Of a stretch of 64,000 bases of DNA, positions 34,040 to 44,395 are shown piece after piece. This stretch comes from an uncultured Actinomycetes bacterium (GTDB taxonomy: Bacteria > Actinomycetota > Coriobacteriia > Coriobacteriales > Atopobiaceae): positions 1 to 64,000 of the forward strand of contig OMWB01000008.1 in the NCBI GenBank assembly GCA_900314645.1. The letters run 5' to 3'. The translations under genes and the position numbers were made by a program. Under the pieces are notes generated by a model. It was not told the origin of the DNA and ran no database searches. It saw nothing but the letters and a program-made list of their open reading frames with translations. Numbering within the stretch: position 1 is the stretch's first letter; every line of letters begins with the position of its first letter.

Positions 34040-35524
34040 GTGAACCAACAGGCATTCGAAGCAGGCAAGGCAGCATACAGGCAGGGTGATGTCCGCGGTG
34101 CCATGGAGGCCCTGAGCCAGGCGAAGCAGCCCGGCGAGGTCTCGGGCAGCGTCGACCACCTGCTGGGCAACTGCCTCATGAAGCTTGGCCGTTACGCTGA
34201 GGCGGCGGCTTGCTACGGCGACGCTCTGCAGGACGCGTCGTATGGAAACACCGGCGCCCTCGCCTGCAACCGTGGCCGCGCGCTTCTGGCCGCGGGCAAG
34301 CCGCAGGAGGCCATCGCGTCTCTCACTATGGCCACCAAGGACACGTCGTATCCCACGCCCTACAAGGTGCAGATTGCCTTGGGTAATGCCTACCTCAAGA
34401 TTGGCGACGCGCGCAACGCGGGTGTGGCGTTCCGTAATGCAGCCATCGACGAGTCCAACCCCGATCCTTCCTCTGCACTGTGCAGCCTCGGCTCGTGCTT
34501 CATGCAGATGGGTCGCCCCGTGGACGCCGTCGAGGCCTACCGTACGGCCCTTGACTTCTCCACGCCGCAGGCGGACCAGAACGCCATCTATGCGGACCTC
34601 GGGCTCGCCTATGTGGCGGCCAACCGCATGAGCGAGGCTGTGGACGCGTTTGCGCATGCCACCGCCGACGGAACGTACATGCTTTCCTCCGAGGCCAACG
34701 TTGCCTACGAGGCGGCCCAGCGCGCTGCGACTCACGTTAAGGGTGGCAACCCGTCGGAGACCGACCAGTTCCTGGCTGCCGCCGGTTATGGCACGGGAAG
34801 CTACGACCCGCTCGACCCGCTGGGCGAGTCTGGCGAGTTCATGCCCTCCCCGGAGGACACCGGCTTCTTCTCGGTGACCGAAAAGGAGCTCGTCGAGCAG
34901 GACAAGCGCAACCGTCGTATGCGTCGCAAGCATCGCCACACCGGTCGCAAGATCTTCATCTTCCTGCTGCTTCTCCTGCTCATCGCGGGCGGCGTTTGCG
35001 GCTATGGGTACTACAGCGGCTATGGCTGGCCCATGCAGGAGTCGGTCGTCGAGCAGCTCTTCACCGAGAAGTCCTCGGGCGGCGACGTCGAGGCACTGCT
35101 TGACGGTTCGCTCACCGCCGAGGCCAAGCAGCAGATTAAGAACGTGCTTCCCTCGTCCACGACGAGCGTCAAGGTCACGGGCGTTGACCGCTCCATGAGT
35201 GAGTCCACGGTGTTCTGCACCGCCACGCTCCAGGCTGACGGCGAGCAGAGCTACGAGATCCATCTGCTGCGTGACGGCATCAGCTGGAAGGTCGCCTCGG
35301 TGGCGGCCGTGTATCCCTCGCAGGGCGGCGTGACGCCGGTTCTGGGCGCGGATGGCACTGCCGTGGATGCCGAGTCTGAGGAGGCCGTCGAGGGCGAAGC
35401 CACCGAGGGAGAGGCCACCGCGGGCGAAGAGGCCACCGAGGGTGAGGCCGTCGAGGAGACCACGGAGGGCGAGGAGGCCACCGAGGACGGCTCCACCACC
35501 GAAGAGGGCACCGTCGAGGAATAG
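34040..35524 (+). CDS. TPR-repeat membrane protein with acidic low-complexity tail
   Basis: The 494-residue product has tetratricopeptide-like helices over residues 1-~240 (for example RYAEAAACYGDAL and GRPVDAVEAYRTALDF). A basic stretch (RNRRMRRKHRHTGRK) then leads into one membrane helix (304-320), followed by a ~110-residue outer domain and a tail from ~440 made of Glu/Gly/Ala/Thr repeats (EGEATEGEATAGEEATEG). Topology is probably TPR inside, tail outside. The GTG start has AAGGAGC before it. Lying directly before mreB, it may be a scaffold for the elongation machinery; this is inference from position. I know no named family for it. Confidence 0.82.
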   Translation: MNQQAFEAGKAAYRQGDVRGAMEALSQAKQPGEVSGSVDHLLGNCLMKLGRYAEAAACYGDALQDASYGNTGALACNRGRALLAAGKPQEAIASLTMATKDTSYPTPYKVQIALGNAYLKIGDARNAGVAFRNAAIDESNPDPSSALCSLGSCFMQMGRPVDAVEAYRTALDFSTPQADQNAIYADLGLAYVAANRMSEAVDAFAHATADGTYMLSSEANVAYEAAQRAATHVKGGNPSETDQFLAAAGYGTGSYDPLDPLGESGEFMPSPEDTGFFSVTEKELVEQDKRNRRMRRKHRHTGRKIFIFLLLLLLIAGGVCGYGYYSGYGWPMQESVVEQLFTEKSSGGDVEALLDGSLTAEAKQQIKNVLPSSTTSVKVTGVDRSMSESTVFCTATLQADGEQSYEIHLLRDGISWKVASVAAVYPSQGGVTPVLGADGTAVDAESEEAVEGEATEGEATAGEEATEGEAVEETTEGEEATEDGSTTEEGTVEE

Positions 35525-35583
35525 GCGCCCCACACATATCGCAGGACCGGGCGCCCGGCGCCCTCGTGACAGGATTGGAAACC

Positions 35584-36630
<1,047 letters not shown>

Positions 36631-36641
36631 GGGCCTCACAC

Positions 36642-37637
36642 ATGCCGCTCACAGGCAAGGGGACAGCATCACGGCAGGGTATTCGCCGCGGCGAGACGCA
36701 TACCGGAGGGCGTGCGCTCATCGTGACCGTCGTGCTGTCCCTGCTTCTTATGACGCTGGGCACGCGCGAGGGACCTGCTGCCGTGTTCTCGGGTGCTCGG
36801 AGTGTGTTCCAGACCGTCACGATGCCGGTGCGCTATGTCGGTTCGCTCGTGACGGCTCCCTTCACGGCCGCCGGAAACATCATGGCGAACCTTACCACTG
36901 ACCAAGAGACGCTCTCCGAGCTTAGGGCAGAGAACCAGCGTCTCGTTGCTCGCAATGCCGAGCTCGAGGAGGCCGCCCTTTCGACGGAGCGCCTCGAGGG
37001 CTTGCTCGAGCTACGGAGTGCCTACTCACTGACGTCTACGGGTGCACGCATCATCTCTGGCTCGAACGACTCGTGGTCGGAAACGGTCACCATCGACAAG
37101 GGCACCTCTTCGGGTGTTGCCGTGGGTATGCCGGTCACTGACTCGGCGGGCGTCATCGGCCAGATCATCGAATGCGGCCCCTCCACCTCGCTCGTCCGTC
37201 TCATCATTGACGAGAATTCCGGCGTGTCCGCGATGGTGCAGCAGAGCCGTGCGCAGGGCGTGCTGAAGGGCACGGCCACGGGCTCGCTGCGTCTGACGCT
37301 CATCAGGACTGACCAGACCGTCGAGGTGGGCAACACTGTGGTGACGAGTGGCCTGGGCGGCGTGTTCCCGAAGGGACTTCCCCTGGGCAAGGTTGTCAGC
37401 GTGGAGAAGTCTGCGGGAGCCCTGTACTACGAGGTCGTGGTGGAGCCTCTCTCCAATGCCGACAGCTTGGAGGAAGTGCTGGTCATCACTGCAATCTCTG
37501 AGGATCAGCGTGCGACGGCAGAAGACATCGCCGAGGCCGACGAGCAGGAGACCTCGGGTCTCACGAAGGACGACGCGCTGAAGCCGCTGCAGATAGAGGA
37601 AGATGACGAAGAAGAGACGTCCGATACCGACTGGTAG
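36642..37637 (+). CDS. mreC: Rod shape-determining protein MreC
   Basis: The 331-residue protein has one N-terminal membrane helix (ALIVTVVLSLLLMTLG), a coiled coil (LSELRAENQRLVARNAELEE) and two beta barrels with the family's VVTSGLGGVFPKGLPLGKVV. It links MreB, MreD and PBP2 on the outer face of the membrane. The C-terminus adds an acidic stretch (EEDDEEETSDTDW) that many MreC proteins lack. It starts 11 nt after mreB. Confidence 0.94.
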   Translation: MPLTGKGTASRQGIRRGETHTGGRALIVTVVLSLLLMTLGTREGPAAVFSGARSVFQTVTMPVRYVGSLVTAPFTAAGNIMANLTTDQETLSELRAENQRLVARNAELEEAALSTERLEGLLELRSAYSLTSTGARIISGSNDSWSETVTIDKGTSSGVAVGMPVTDSAGVIGQIIECGPSTSLVRLIIDENSGVSAMVQQSRAQGVLKGTATGSLRLTLIRTDQTVEVGNTVVTSGLGGVFPKGLPLGKVVSVEKSAGALYYEVVVEPLSNADSLEEVLVITAISEDQRATAEDIAEADEQETSGLTKDDALKPLQIEEDDEEETSDTDW

Positions 37638-37657
37638 CAAGAGGGGAGGGCATCGCC

Positions 37658-38209
37658 ATGCAAGTGAAAGACCGCAATCGTAACCGCCGCAACATCGGGC
37701 TCCTTGCGCTCATCGCGCTCGTGCTGCAGCTCGGCATTGCCCCCGCCATCACGCTCGGCCTGGGCCACCCCAACTTCATGTTTGTCTTTGCCGCGGTAGT
37801 GGCCCTCTCTATCGGAGGACAGACGGGTGTGGTCACGGCGTTTGTTGCGGGCCTTCTCATGGACCTGTCGTCAACGGGTCCTCTTGGTCTCTCGTCACTG
37901 TTGTTCTGTATCTCTTGCTACGTATTGGGTATGGAGGTGCGCGACCGCATCGCCGAGGAGCCTGGCATGACGGTCATTCCGTTTGCGGTTGCCGCGCTTG
38001 GCGTCTCGCTGTGCTACGGCATCGCCATGCTCCTTTACGGTGCCAGTGAGTCTCTGCTGGAAGCGATTGTGTTTCGCGCGCTTCCCTCCACATTGCTCAC
38101 CATCCTGGGCTACCTGCCCTTCCTCTTTGTCATGGGTCGCGCTGGCGCAGGCCCCCTGCGCGGCGGTGGCGGCAAGCATCGGTCTCGCTACACGCTGGGA
38201 AACCGGTAG
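37658..38209 (+). CDS. mreD: Rod shape-determining protein MreD
   Basis: This 183-residue membrane protein has about five hydrophobic helices. The FVAGLLMDLSSTGPLGLSSL segment is the MreD hallmark. It acts with MreC in the elongasome. It lies 20 nt after mreC and 11 nt before mrdA. Identification rests on this motif, membrane pattern and gene order. Confidence 0.92.
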   Translation: MQVKDRNRNRRNIGLLALIALVLQLGIAPAITLGLGHPNFMFVFAAVVALSIGGQTGVVTAFVAGLLMDLSSTGPLGLSSLLFCISCYVLGMEVRDRIAEEPGMTVIPFAVAALGVSLCYGIAMLLYGASESLLEAIVFRALPSTLLTILGYLPFLFVMGRAGAGPLRGGGGKHRSRYTLGNR

Positions 38210-38220
38210 GGTAGGGTCGC

Positions 38221-40251
38221 ATGTGGGTCGCTGTGGCCATACTCGTAGCCGTGCTTGTCGCGGCTTTGGGCGTCGTGCTGTATACGCGGCGTCGTCAGCT
38301 GCGTGCCGTCTTCAAGCTTGACATCGGCAACGCCGCACCGACGGCGGCGGGCGGCTCTGACACCTCGACCGAGACCGGCTTCCACCGGCGTCTCGTGGGC
38401 CTGCAGATCTTCTCGGGCACCATCATCGGCGTGCTCATCGCGCGCCTGTGGTCCATGCAGCTCGTTGCCACGGACGACTACGCCCAGCAGGCCGAGTCAA
38501 ACCGCACGCGGACGGTGACCACGTCAGCGCCGCGCGGAAGGATTCTTGACCGCAACGGAGTCGAGCTTGTCACCAACCGTCCGTGCCTTGCGGTCTCGGC
38601 CGCGCCCGACGTGGTGGACGACGAGGTGGAGATGCAGCTGCTCGCCAACCTCATCGGCATGCCGTACCTCGCAGTGAGGCGCAAGATCCAGAATCAGAAC
38701 GAGGGCGCCCAGAGCAAGCGCACGGTGGCGGTTGACGTCTCGCGGCGCGTGGTGGCTTACATCGACGAGCATCCGTATCTGTTCGACGGTGTCGCGGTGG
38801 AGGAGCGCACGGAGCGCCTGTATCCCAACGGGAGCCTGGCTGCCCACGTGCTGGGCTATACCGGCACCATCAGCCAAGAGGAGCTCGAGTGGAGCTCTGA
38901 CCCCCGCAACACCGAGGGAATCAAGTACAACGCCGGAGACATCGTGGGTCAGGCTGGCGTCGAGTTCCAGTACGAGAGCGTGCTGCAGGGCATCCGCGGC
39001 GAGCAGGTGGTCTACGTAGACGCTTACGGCAGCGTGCTTGCAAGCTCTGCCTCCATCGAGCCTCAAAGTGGCTCTGACGTCGTGCTTACCATCGACGCGG
39101 CGGTGCAGCGCACGGCCGAGGAGTCCCTCGCACGCGTCATCAACGATATTCGCGCCTCGGGCAACAAGGAGTGCAACGCGGGCTGCGCGGTCGCGATGGA
39201 TGTCACCAACGGAGAGATCATTGCGTTGGCGAGCGCGCCCACCTATAACCCGAGCGTCTTCACGGGCGGCATCTCGTACGACGACTGGGAGCGCCTGAGC
39301 TCTGAGAACAGCGCGAGTCCCCTCATGAACCGCGTGGTGTCGGGCCTGTACCCGTCGGCCTCCACCATCAAGCCGCTCGGCGTGCTTGCCGCGCTTGACT
39401 ACAACATCGCAGGGCCTGACACGGCCTTCTACTGCTCGGGCTACTGGACGGGCTTTGGCGACGACTTTGGCCAGTACTGCTGGAACCACTACGGTCACGG
39501 TGGCATGAACCTGCAGACCGGCATCACCTACTCCTGCGACATCGTGTTCTACGAGATCGGCAAGGGCTTCTACGTTTCCGACACGCCCGAGGGCCTGCAG
39601 GCGACGTATCGAGCCTGGGGCCTGGGCGCCGAGACGGGCATCGACCTGCCCTCTGAGGAAGCCGGCCGCGTGCCTGACGCGGAGTGGAAGTGGAACTACT
39701 GGGACACCGAGCCCGATGACGTGCGCCAATGGCAGGGCGGCGACAGCACCAACCTCTCCATCGGCCAGGGCGACATCCTGGTAACGCCCCTGCAGATGTG
39801 TTGCGTCTATGCGGGTCTGGCAACCCGCGGCACCATGTGGCGCCCGCACGTATTGAAGAGCGTGCGGTCATCCACGGGATCGGGCACGGTCATCGAGCAC
39901 AGCCCTGAGATCACCCGGTCGGTAAGCGAGGAGAGCTCGGCCTTCGACCTCGTCTTCCGAGGTCTCGAGGGCGTTATCTACGAGGAGTCGGCGGCGCAGG
40001 CGGAGCACTTCATCAACATGGTGGAGCGTGTCGCCGGAAAGACCGGTACGGCGGAACGTGCCGGGCGCGAGCCGACGGGTTGGTTCGTCGCGTTTGTGCC
40101 GAGCGACCAGCCCAAGTACGCCATTGCGTCGCTGGTGGAGCAGGGCGGCTATGGTAGCTCGTCAGCCATGTACGTGGTGCGAGACATCATGGGTGCCATC
40201 TACAACGAACCCGACACCTCCGAGGCCGTCGACGAGACGGGCGCGAGGTAG
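38221..40251 (+). CDS. mrdA: Penicillin-binding protein 2 (peptidoglycan transpeptidase)
   Basis: The 676-residue class B PBP cross-links side-wall peptidoglycan. The transpeptidase motifs are SASTIKP (SxxK), YSCDIVF (SxN position, here S-C-D) and GKTGTAE (KTG). An unusual point is two hydrophobic N-terminal stretches, residues 2-20 and a second near LVGLQIFSGTIIGVLIA; most PBP2s have one anchor. The dimerisation/pedestal region contains GRILDRNG. RodA follows, its usual partner glycosyltransferase. Confidence 0.95.
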   Translation: MWVAVAILVAVLVAALGVVLYTRRRQLRAVFKLDIGNAAPTAAGGSDTSTETGFHRRLVGLQIFSGTIIGVLIARLWSMQLVATDDYAQQAESNRTRTVTTSAPRGRILDRNGVELVTNRPCLAVSAAPDVVDDEVEMQLLANLIGMPYLAVRRKIQNQNEGAQSKRTVAVDVSRRVVAYIDEHPYLFDGVAVEERTERLYPNGSLAAHVLGYTGTISQEELEWSSDPRNTEGIKYNAGDIVGQAGVEFQYESVLQGIRGEQVVYVDAYGSVLASSASIEPQSGSDVVLTIDAAVQRTAEESLARVINDIRASGNKECNAGCAVAMDVTNGEIIALASAPTYNPSVFTGGISYDDWERLSSENSASPLMNRVVSGLYPSASTIKPLGVLAALDYNIAGPDTAFYCSGYWTGFGDDFGQYCWNHYGHGGMNLQTGITYSCDIVFYEIGKGFYVSDTPEGLQATYRAWGLGAETGIDLPSEEAGRVPDAEWKWNYWDTEPDDVRQWQGGDSTNLSIGQGDILVTPLQMCCVYAGLATRGTMWRPHVLKSVRSSTGSGTVIEHSPEITRSVSEESSAFDLVFRGLEGVIYEESAAQAEHFINMVERVAGKTGTAERAGREPTGWFVAFVPSDQPKYAIASLVEQGGYGSSSAMYVVRDIMGAIYNEPDTSEAVDETGAR

Positions 40252-40266
40252 CTGAAAGGAGGAGCC

Positions 40267-41478
40267 ATGCCTGCAAGCGATTTGACTGGCGCGCCAGCGC
40301 AGCGGCCCCTCACGGGGTCAAAGGGCCAGGGCGAGGCGCAAGTTCAGCGCCGCACGCACACGAGCCTGGGGCAGCTGTTTTATCTGCAGCAGCTCATCCC
40401 CGCTCTGTTGCTCATCGCCTTTGGAGCCGTGGTCATGTGGTCCGCGTCGCTCAACATCCAGGCGGCCGACTTCAAGCGCCACGTGATCGGCATCGTGCTG
40501 GGTCTCATCATCATGTGGTTCGTGCGCTCGTACGACTACCGTGCCTTTGCCAACATGTCGACGGCGCTCTTCGTGTTTGACTGCCTGCTGATGATCCTGC
40601 CGCGCATCCCGGGCCTCGGCCTTTCGGAGAACGGCATCACGGGTTGGGTGCGAGTCCCGCTCATAGGAATCTCGTTCCAGCCATCCGAGGTGAGCAAGCT
40701 CGTGACGATCTACCTCATCTCGTCTCTAGGCGCGCAGTACAACGGCCGCATCGAGACGCTGCGGGACTACGTCAAGCTCTGTGCGATTCTGTGCGTGCCC
40801 TTCTTGCTCATCCTGGTGCAGCCTGACTTGGGTACGGGCCTCATCGTGCTGGTGGTGGGTGCCTCCATCATCATCGTGTCGGGAGCCAAGCGCAGCTGGG
40901 TATGGGTGACCATCGCCATGATCGTGGCGGTAGCCACGTTGGCCGTGGTCACGTCCATGACGCCCGGGCTGCCCCACGTGCTGAAGGAGTACCAGCTCAA
41001 CCGCTTGATCGTGTTTGTCGACCCATCGGTTGACCCTGGAGGCAGCGGCTACAACCTGCAACAGGCCAAGATCGCGGTTGGTTCTGGTGGCCTCCTTGGC
41101 AAGGGCATCGGCAACGCCAGCCAGTCGGGCACGGGCTTTTTGCCCGAGGCGCAGACGGACTTCGTCTTCGCCCTGCTGTCGGAGGAGTTTGGCTTTGTGG
41201 GATCTGCGGGTGTGCTGCTGCTGTTTGGCTGGATGATCTTCGCCACCATCTCGCTTGCGCAGCGTATGGAGCAGCCTTTTGCCAAGCTGGTGCTTGCGGG
41301 CGTTGCCACCATGTGGGCGTTCCAGGTGCTGCAAGAGGCGGGCATGTGCATCGGCATCATGCCCATTACGGGCATTCCGCTGCCGTTCATCAGCTACGGC
41401 TCGACCTCGATGGTCATTCACTGCACGGCCGTTGGCATCGTGCAGTCAGTATGGCATCATCGCACCAAGGCGGCCTAG
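40267..41478 (+). CDS. rodA: RodA peptidoglycan glycosyltransferase (SEDS family)
   Basis: The 403-residue integral membrane enzyme polymerises lipid II during elongation. About ten helices are visible. SEDS motifs include FQPSEVSKL, LVQPDLGTGLIVL (the catalytic Asp sits in the QPDLG segment), GLLGKGIGNASQSGTGFLPE and GIPLPFISYGSTSM. AAAGGAGG precedes the ATG. The N-terminal 35 residues are hydrophilic and Gln/Gly-rich. It is the last clear gene of the elongasome block. Confidence 0.95.
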   Translation: MPASDLTGAPAQRPLTGSKGQGEAQVQRRTHTSLGQLFYLQQLIPALLLIAFGAVVMWSASLNIQAADFKRHVIGIVLGLIIMWFVRSYDYRAFANMSTALFVFDCLLMILPRIPGLGLSENGITGWVRVPLIGISFQPSEVSKLVTIYLISSLGAQYNGRIETLRDYVKLCAILCVPFLLILVQPDLGTGLIVLVVGASIIIVSGAKRSWVWVTIAMIVAVATLAVVTSMTPGLPHVLKEYQLNRLIVFVDPSVDPGGSGYNLQQAKIAVGSGGLLGKGIGNASQSGTGFLPEAQTDFVFALLSEEFGFVGSAGVLLLFGWMIFATISLAQRMEQPFAKLVLAGVATMWAFQVLQEAGMCIGIMPITGIPLPFISYGSTSMVIHCTAVGIVQSVWHHRTKAA

Positions 41479-41531
41479 CCCACACGGACCGTTTCGCACC
41501 TCGCCAGCGGCGGGGGAGTAGGGAGAATGTC

Positions 41532-42515
41532 ATGGCTAATTCTGGCAGGGTGTCGATGAGCCAGGTGATGGACGTCCTCAACGCCGGCAAGGACGCTGAC
41601 CTGCAGCGCATTGAGCCGGTGTTTGTCGACATCCTCGTCGATGCGCAGGCATCGCGTGGGCTCGTGGAGGCGATTCGCGACGCCTTTCTGCCTGAGCAGA
41701 CGACGTCGCAAGTGAACGCCGCCCTTCTGGACGAGCACACCAAGGCTCCCGTGGTGCGTCCCGACCTCTGCGTCATTATCGGAGGAGGATCCGATGACGC
41801 AGTGCGTGACGCGGCCAGCACGTATGCATACCTTGGTGTGCCAGTGGCCATCGTCGCGGAGTCCGTCTTGGACGCGCCCGAGCCGCATCTCTCCGACGCG
41901 CTCATGCGTCTGGTGAGCGTGGCCGCGTCGTCTGACTACCCAACGTTGCTCGCACGCCTGGCCCGCTGGGTGGTCGAGACGAGCGAGAAGAGCACGGCGA
42001 TGGCCGCCAACTTCCCGTTCTGCCGCAAGGCAAAGGTGGCGCAGCTGGTCTCGACGTATGCCAAGGAGAACGCTGCGATTGGCGCGCGTGGGTCCTCGGG
42101 GAAGTCCGACGTGTCACTCATGACGTCAAACCAGGCAAAGCTCGCGCTCGACATCGCTGCTGCCTACGGGCGTCCGCTGACACTCGAGCGTGCGCAAGAG
42201 CTGGCGGGCGTTGTCAGCGCAGGCGTGGGATATCGCACCTTCGCACGTGGCGCCTCGAAGTTTGTGCCTGGCATGGGCTGGGCACTTAACGCTGGCGTGG
42301 GCTATCTGGGAACGATGGCCACGGCCAATGCCATTGCGGCGCATTTCGAGCGGCAGGACGCGGGTGCCAAGGCACTCCCGCGTGTCCGTGCGCTCTTGGG
42401 TACGGTTGCCGGGGCACTTCCCGCGGTGGGCGAAGCCGTGGCACGCGCGCGTTCGGGCGGAAGCGGCGCGGGGACGCGTGCGCTTGGCTCCGGCATGGAG
42501 GGAGGAAGGCGTTGA
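41532..42515 (+). CDS. DUF697-like membrane-associated protein of unknown function
   Basis: The 327-residue product has an N-terminal region with LCVIIGGGSDDAVRDAAS and VPVAIVAESVLD, reminiscent of a Rossmann-type fold, and a C-terminal half with SLMTSNQAKLALDIAAAYGR and FVPGMGWALNAGVGYLGTMA, as in DUF697 proteins (often fused to GTPases). No GTPase P-loop is seen. The open frame extends upstream into rodA, but the ATG at 41532 (MANSGRVSMSQVMDVLN) with a purine-rich site is the credible start. Its TGA overlaps the TTG start of the radical SAM gene (TTGA). Its function is unknown. Confidence 0.75.
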   Translation: MANSGRVSMSQVMDVLNAGKDADLQRIEPVFVDILVDAQASRGLVEAIRDAFLPEQTTSQVNAALLDEHTKAPVVRPDLCVIIGGGSDDAVRDAASTYAYLGVPVAIVAESVLDAPEPHLSDALMRLVSVAASSDYPTLLARLARWVVETSEKSTAMAANFPFCRKAKVAQLVSTYAKENAAIGARGSSGKSDVSLMTSNQAKLALDIAAAYGRPLTLERAQELAGVVSAGVGYRTFARGASKFVPGMGWALNAGVGYLGTMATANAIAAHFERQDAGAKALPRVRALLGTVAGALPAVGEAVARARSGGSGAGTRALGSGMEGGRR

Positions 42516-44395
42516 GGCTCCCAAGGGAGGACCGCTATGCGGAACTCGAGCCGCTGCTCGCAAAGGTAGAGCATCCGGCTCGCTATCTTGACCACGAATG
42601 GGGTGCCGTCGAGCAACAGGACGGCCCCTTTCATGTATGCATGATCTACGCCGACGCGTACGAGGTGGGGCAGCCCAATCTGGGCATCGCCATCCTCTAC
42701 AACGAGCTCAACGCCGCCGAAGGCATCTCGTGCGAGCGGTGCTACCTGCCGTGGGTGGACATGTCGGCGCTCATGCGAGAGGCTGGTGTGCCGCTGCTGT
42801 CGCTTGAGACGTCGTCGCCAGTCGCGTCGTTCGACGTGGTGGGCTTCACGCTTGCGCACGAGATGATCGCGACCAACATCGTCGAGACCCTGGATCTGGC
42901 GGGCATCCCCATCCGTGCGGAGGATCGTGACGAGGACGACACCATCGTCTTTGCGGGCGGTCCATCGGCATGGAACTGCGAGCCGCTCTGCGCCATGTTT
43001 GACGCGGTGCTCCTGGGAGACGGCGAAGGCGAGATCGTCGAGGCCGCCCAAGCGGTGCGTGACGCACGCGCCGCGGGGGCGACGCGCGCGGAGATTCTTC
43101 AGGCGCTGTCAAAGGTGCAGGGCGTCTACGTGCCGTCGCGTTATGACGTGGTGGTCGATGAGACGTCGACGCGCTGGGGCTACGCAGTCCCCAAGCCGGG
43201 CGTGGATGTGCCGGAGATTGTGTATAAGCGCTGCATCCCTGATCTGGCGGCAACCGACCCCATTCCTCAGAAGATGGTCCCATACATGGGCATCGTGCAA
43301 GACCGCCTTGCCATTGAGGTCCTGCGCGGATGCGCGCGTGGTTGCCGGTTCTGCCAGGCGGGCATGACGTATCGTCCGGTGCGGGAGCGTCCGCTCGAGC
43401 AGGTGGTGACAGCTGCGGAAGAGGGCCTCAGGACGACGGGCTATGACGAGGTGTCGTTGTCGTCGCTCTCCACTACCGACCATTCGCAGTGCGAGCAGAT
43501 ACTCCTGCGTCTTGATGACTACCTGCGCGGGAAGGGCGTGCGCGTGTCCATTCCCTCGCAGCGATTGGACTCCTTCGGGGTGGACATGGCGGCGGCGGTG
43601 TCGGGCTCGCGACGTGGAGGCCTCACCTTCGCGCCTGAGGCGGGCACGCAGCGTCTGCGTGACGTGATCAACAAGAACGTGACGGAAGACGACCTTGAGC
43701 GTGCGGCGCGCAATGCCTTCAAGCTGGGCTGGCGACGCATGAAGCTCTACTTCATGATGGGCCTTCCCACCGAGACCGACGAGGACGTGCTCGCCATCAC
43801 GGCTGCCGCTCGTCGCGTGTTGGAGATTGGTCGCGAAGTGGTCGGAAGGGGCTACAAGAGCGGTGTCTCCGTCTCGGTGAGCGTCTCGGTCTTTGTCCCC
43901 AAATGCTTCACGCCGTTCCAGTGGTGCGGGCAGCTGCCCATCGACGAGGTGCGGCGGCGCCAAGACATCATGATTCGCGCCAACCGTGACCGCGACATCC
44001 ACATCTCATACCACGACGCGCAGGTCTCGGTGGTCGAAGCGGCACTCTCCAAGATGGGCCGCGCAGGGTTTGACCTGGTGTACGGCGCTTGGAAGCGTGG
44101 CTGTCGCTTTGACGCGTGGACCGACCAGTTCAAGTACGACGAGTGGCTCGAGGCGGGTCGTGCCATGGGCATCGACCTTGAGGAGCTCGCTGCCGAGCCA
44201 TATGACCTCGAGGCACGCCTGCCGTGGGAGCACACGTCACCAGGTGTCTCGAAGGGGTTCCTGAAGCGCGAGTGGCGTCGGGCCGCCGAGGGCGTGACCA
44301 CGGGAGACTGCACCATGACGAGCTGCGCGGGCTGCGGCGTCTGCCCGACGCTGGGCGTTGACAACAACATAGCGGGTGATCGCCATGGCCGATGA
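42512..44395 (+). CDS. Radical SAM protein, TIGR03960 family (B12-binding-like N-terminus)
   Basis: The 627-residue protein has a cobalamin-binding-type N-terminal domain and a radical SAM core with RGCARGCRFCQAG (CxxxCxxC cluster). The C-terminus ends in a cysteine-rich CTMTSCAGCGVCPTLG segment that could hold further Fe-S. Proteins of this family nearly always precede a DUF2344 partner and L21/L27, as here, and an RNA-modification role is suspected but unproved. GGAGGAAG precedes the TTG start, which overlaps the stop of the upstream gene. Confidence 0.92.
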   Translation: MRLPREDRYAELEPLLAKVEHPARYLDHEWGAVEQQDGPFHVCMIYADAYEVGQPNLGIAILYNELNAAEGISCERCYLPWVDMSALMREAGVPLLSLETSSPVASFDVVGFTLAHEMIATNIVETLDLAGIPIRAEDRDEDDTIVFAGGPSAWNCEPLCAMFDAVLLGDGEGEIVEAAQAVRDARAAGATRAEILQALSKVQGVYVPSRYDVVVDETSTRWGYAVPKPGVDVPEIVYKRCIPDLAATDPIPQKMVPYMGIVQDRLAIEVLRGCARGCRFCQAGMTYRPVRERPLEQVVTAAEEGLRTTGYDEVSLSSLSTTDHSQCEQILLRLDDYLRGKGVRVSIPSQRLDSFGVDMAAAVSGSRRGGLTFAPEAGTQRLRDVINKNVTEDDLERAARNAFKLGWRRMKLYFMMGLPTETDEDVLAITAAARRVLEIGREVVGRGYKSGVSVSVSVSVFVPKCFTPFQWCGQLPIDEVRRRQDIMIRANRDRDIHISYHDAQVSVVEAALSKMGRAGFDLVYGAWKRGCRFDAWTDQFKYDEWLEAGRAMGIDLEELAAEPYDLEARLPWEHTSPGVSKGFLKREWRRAAEGVTTGDCTMTSCAGCGVCPTLGVDNNIAGDRHGR

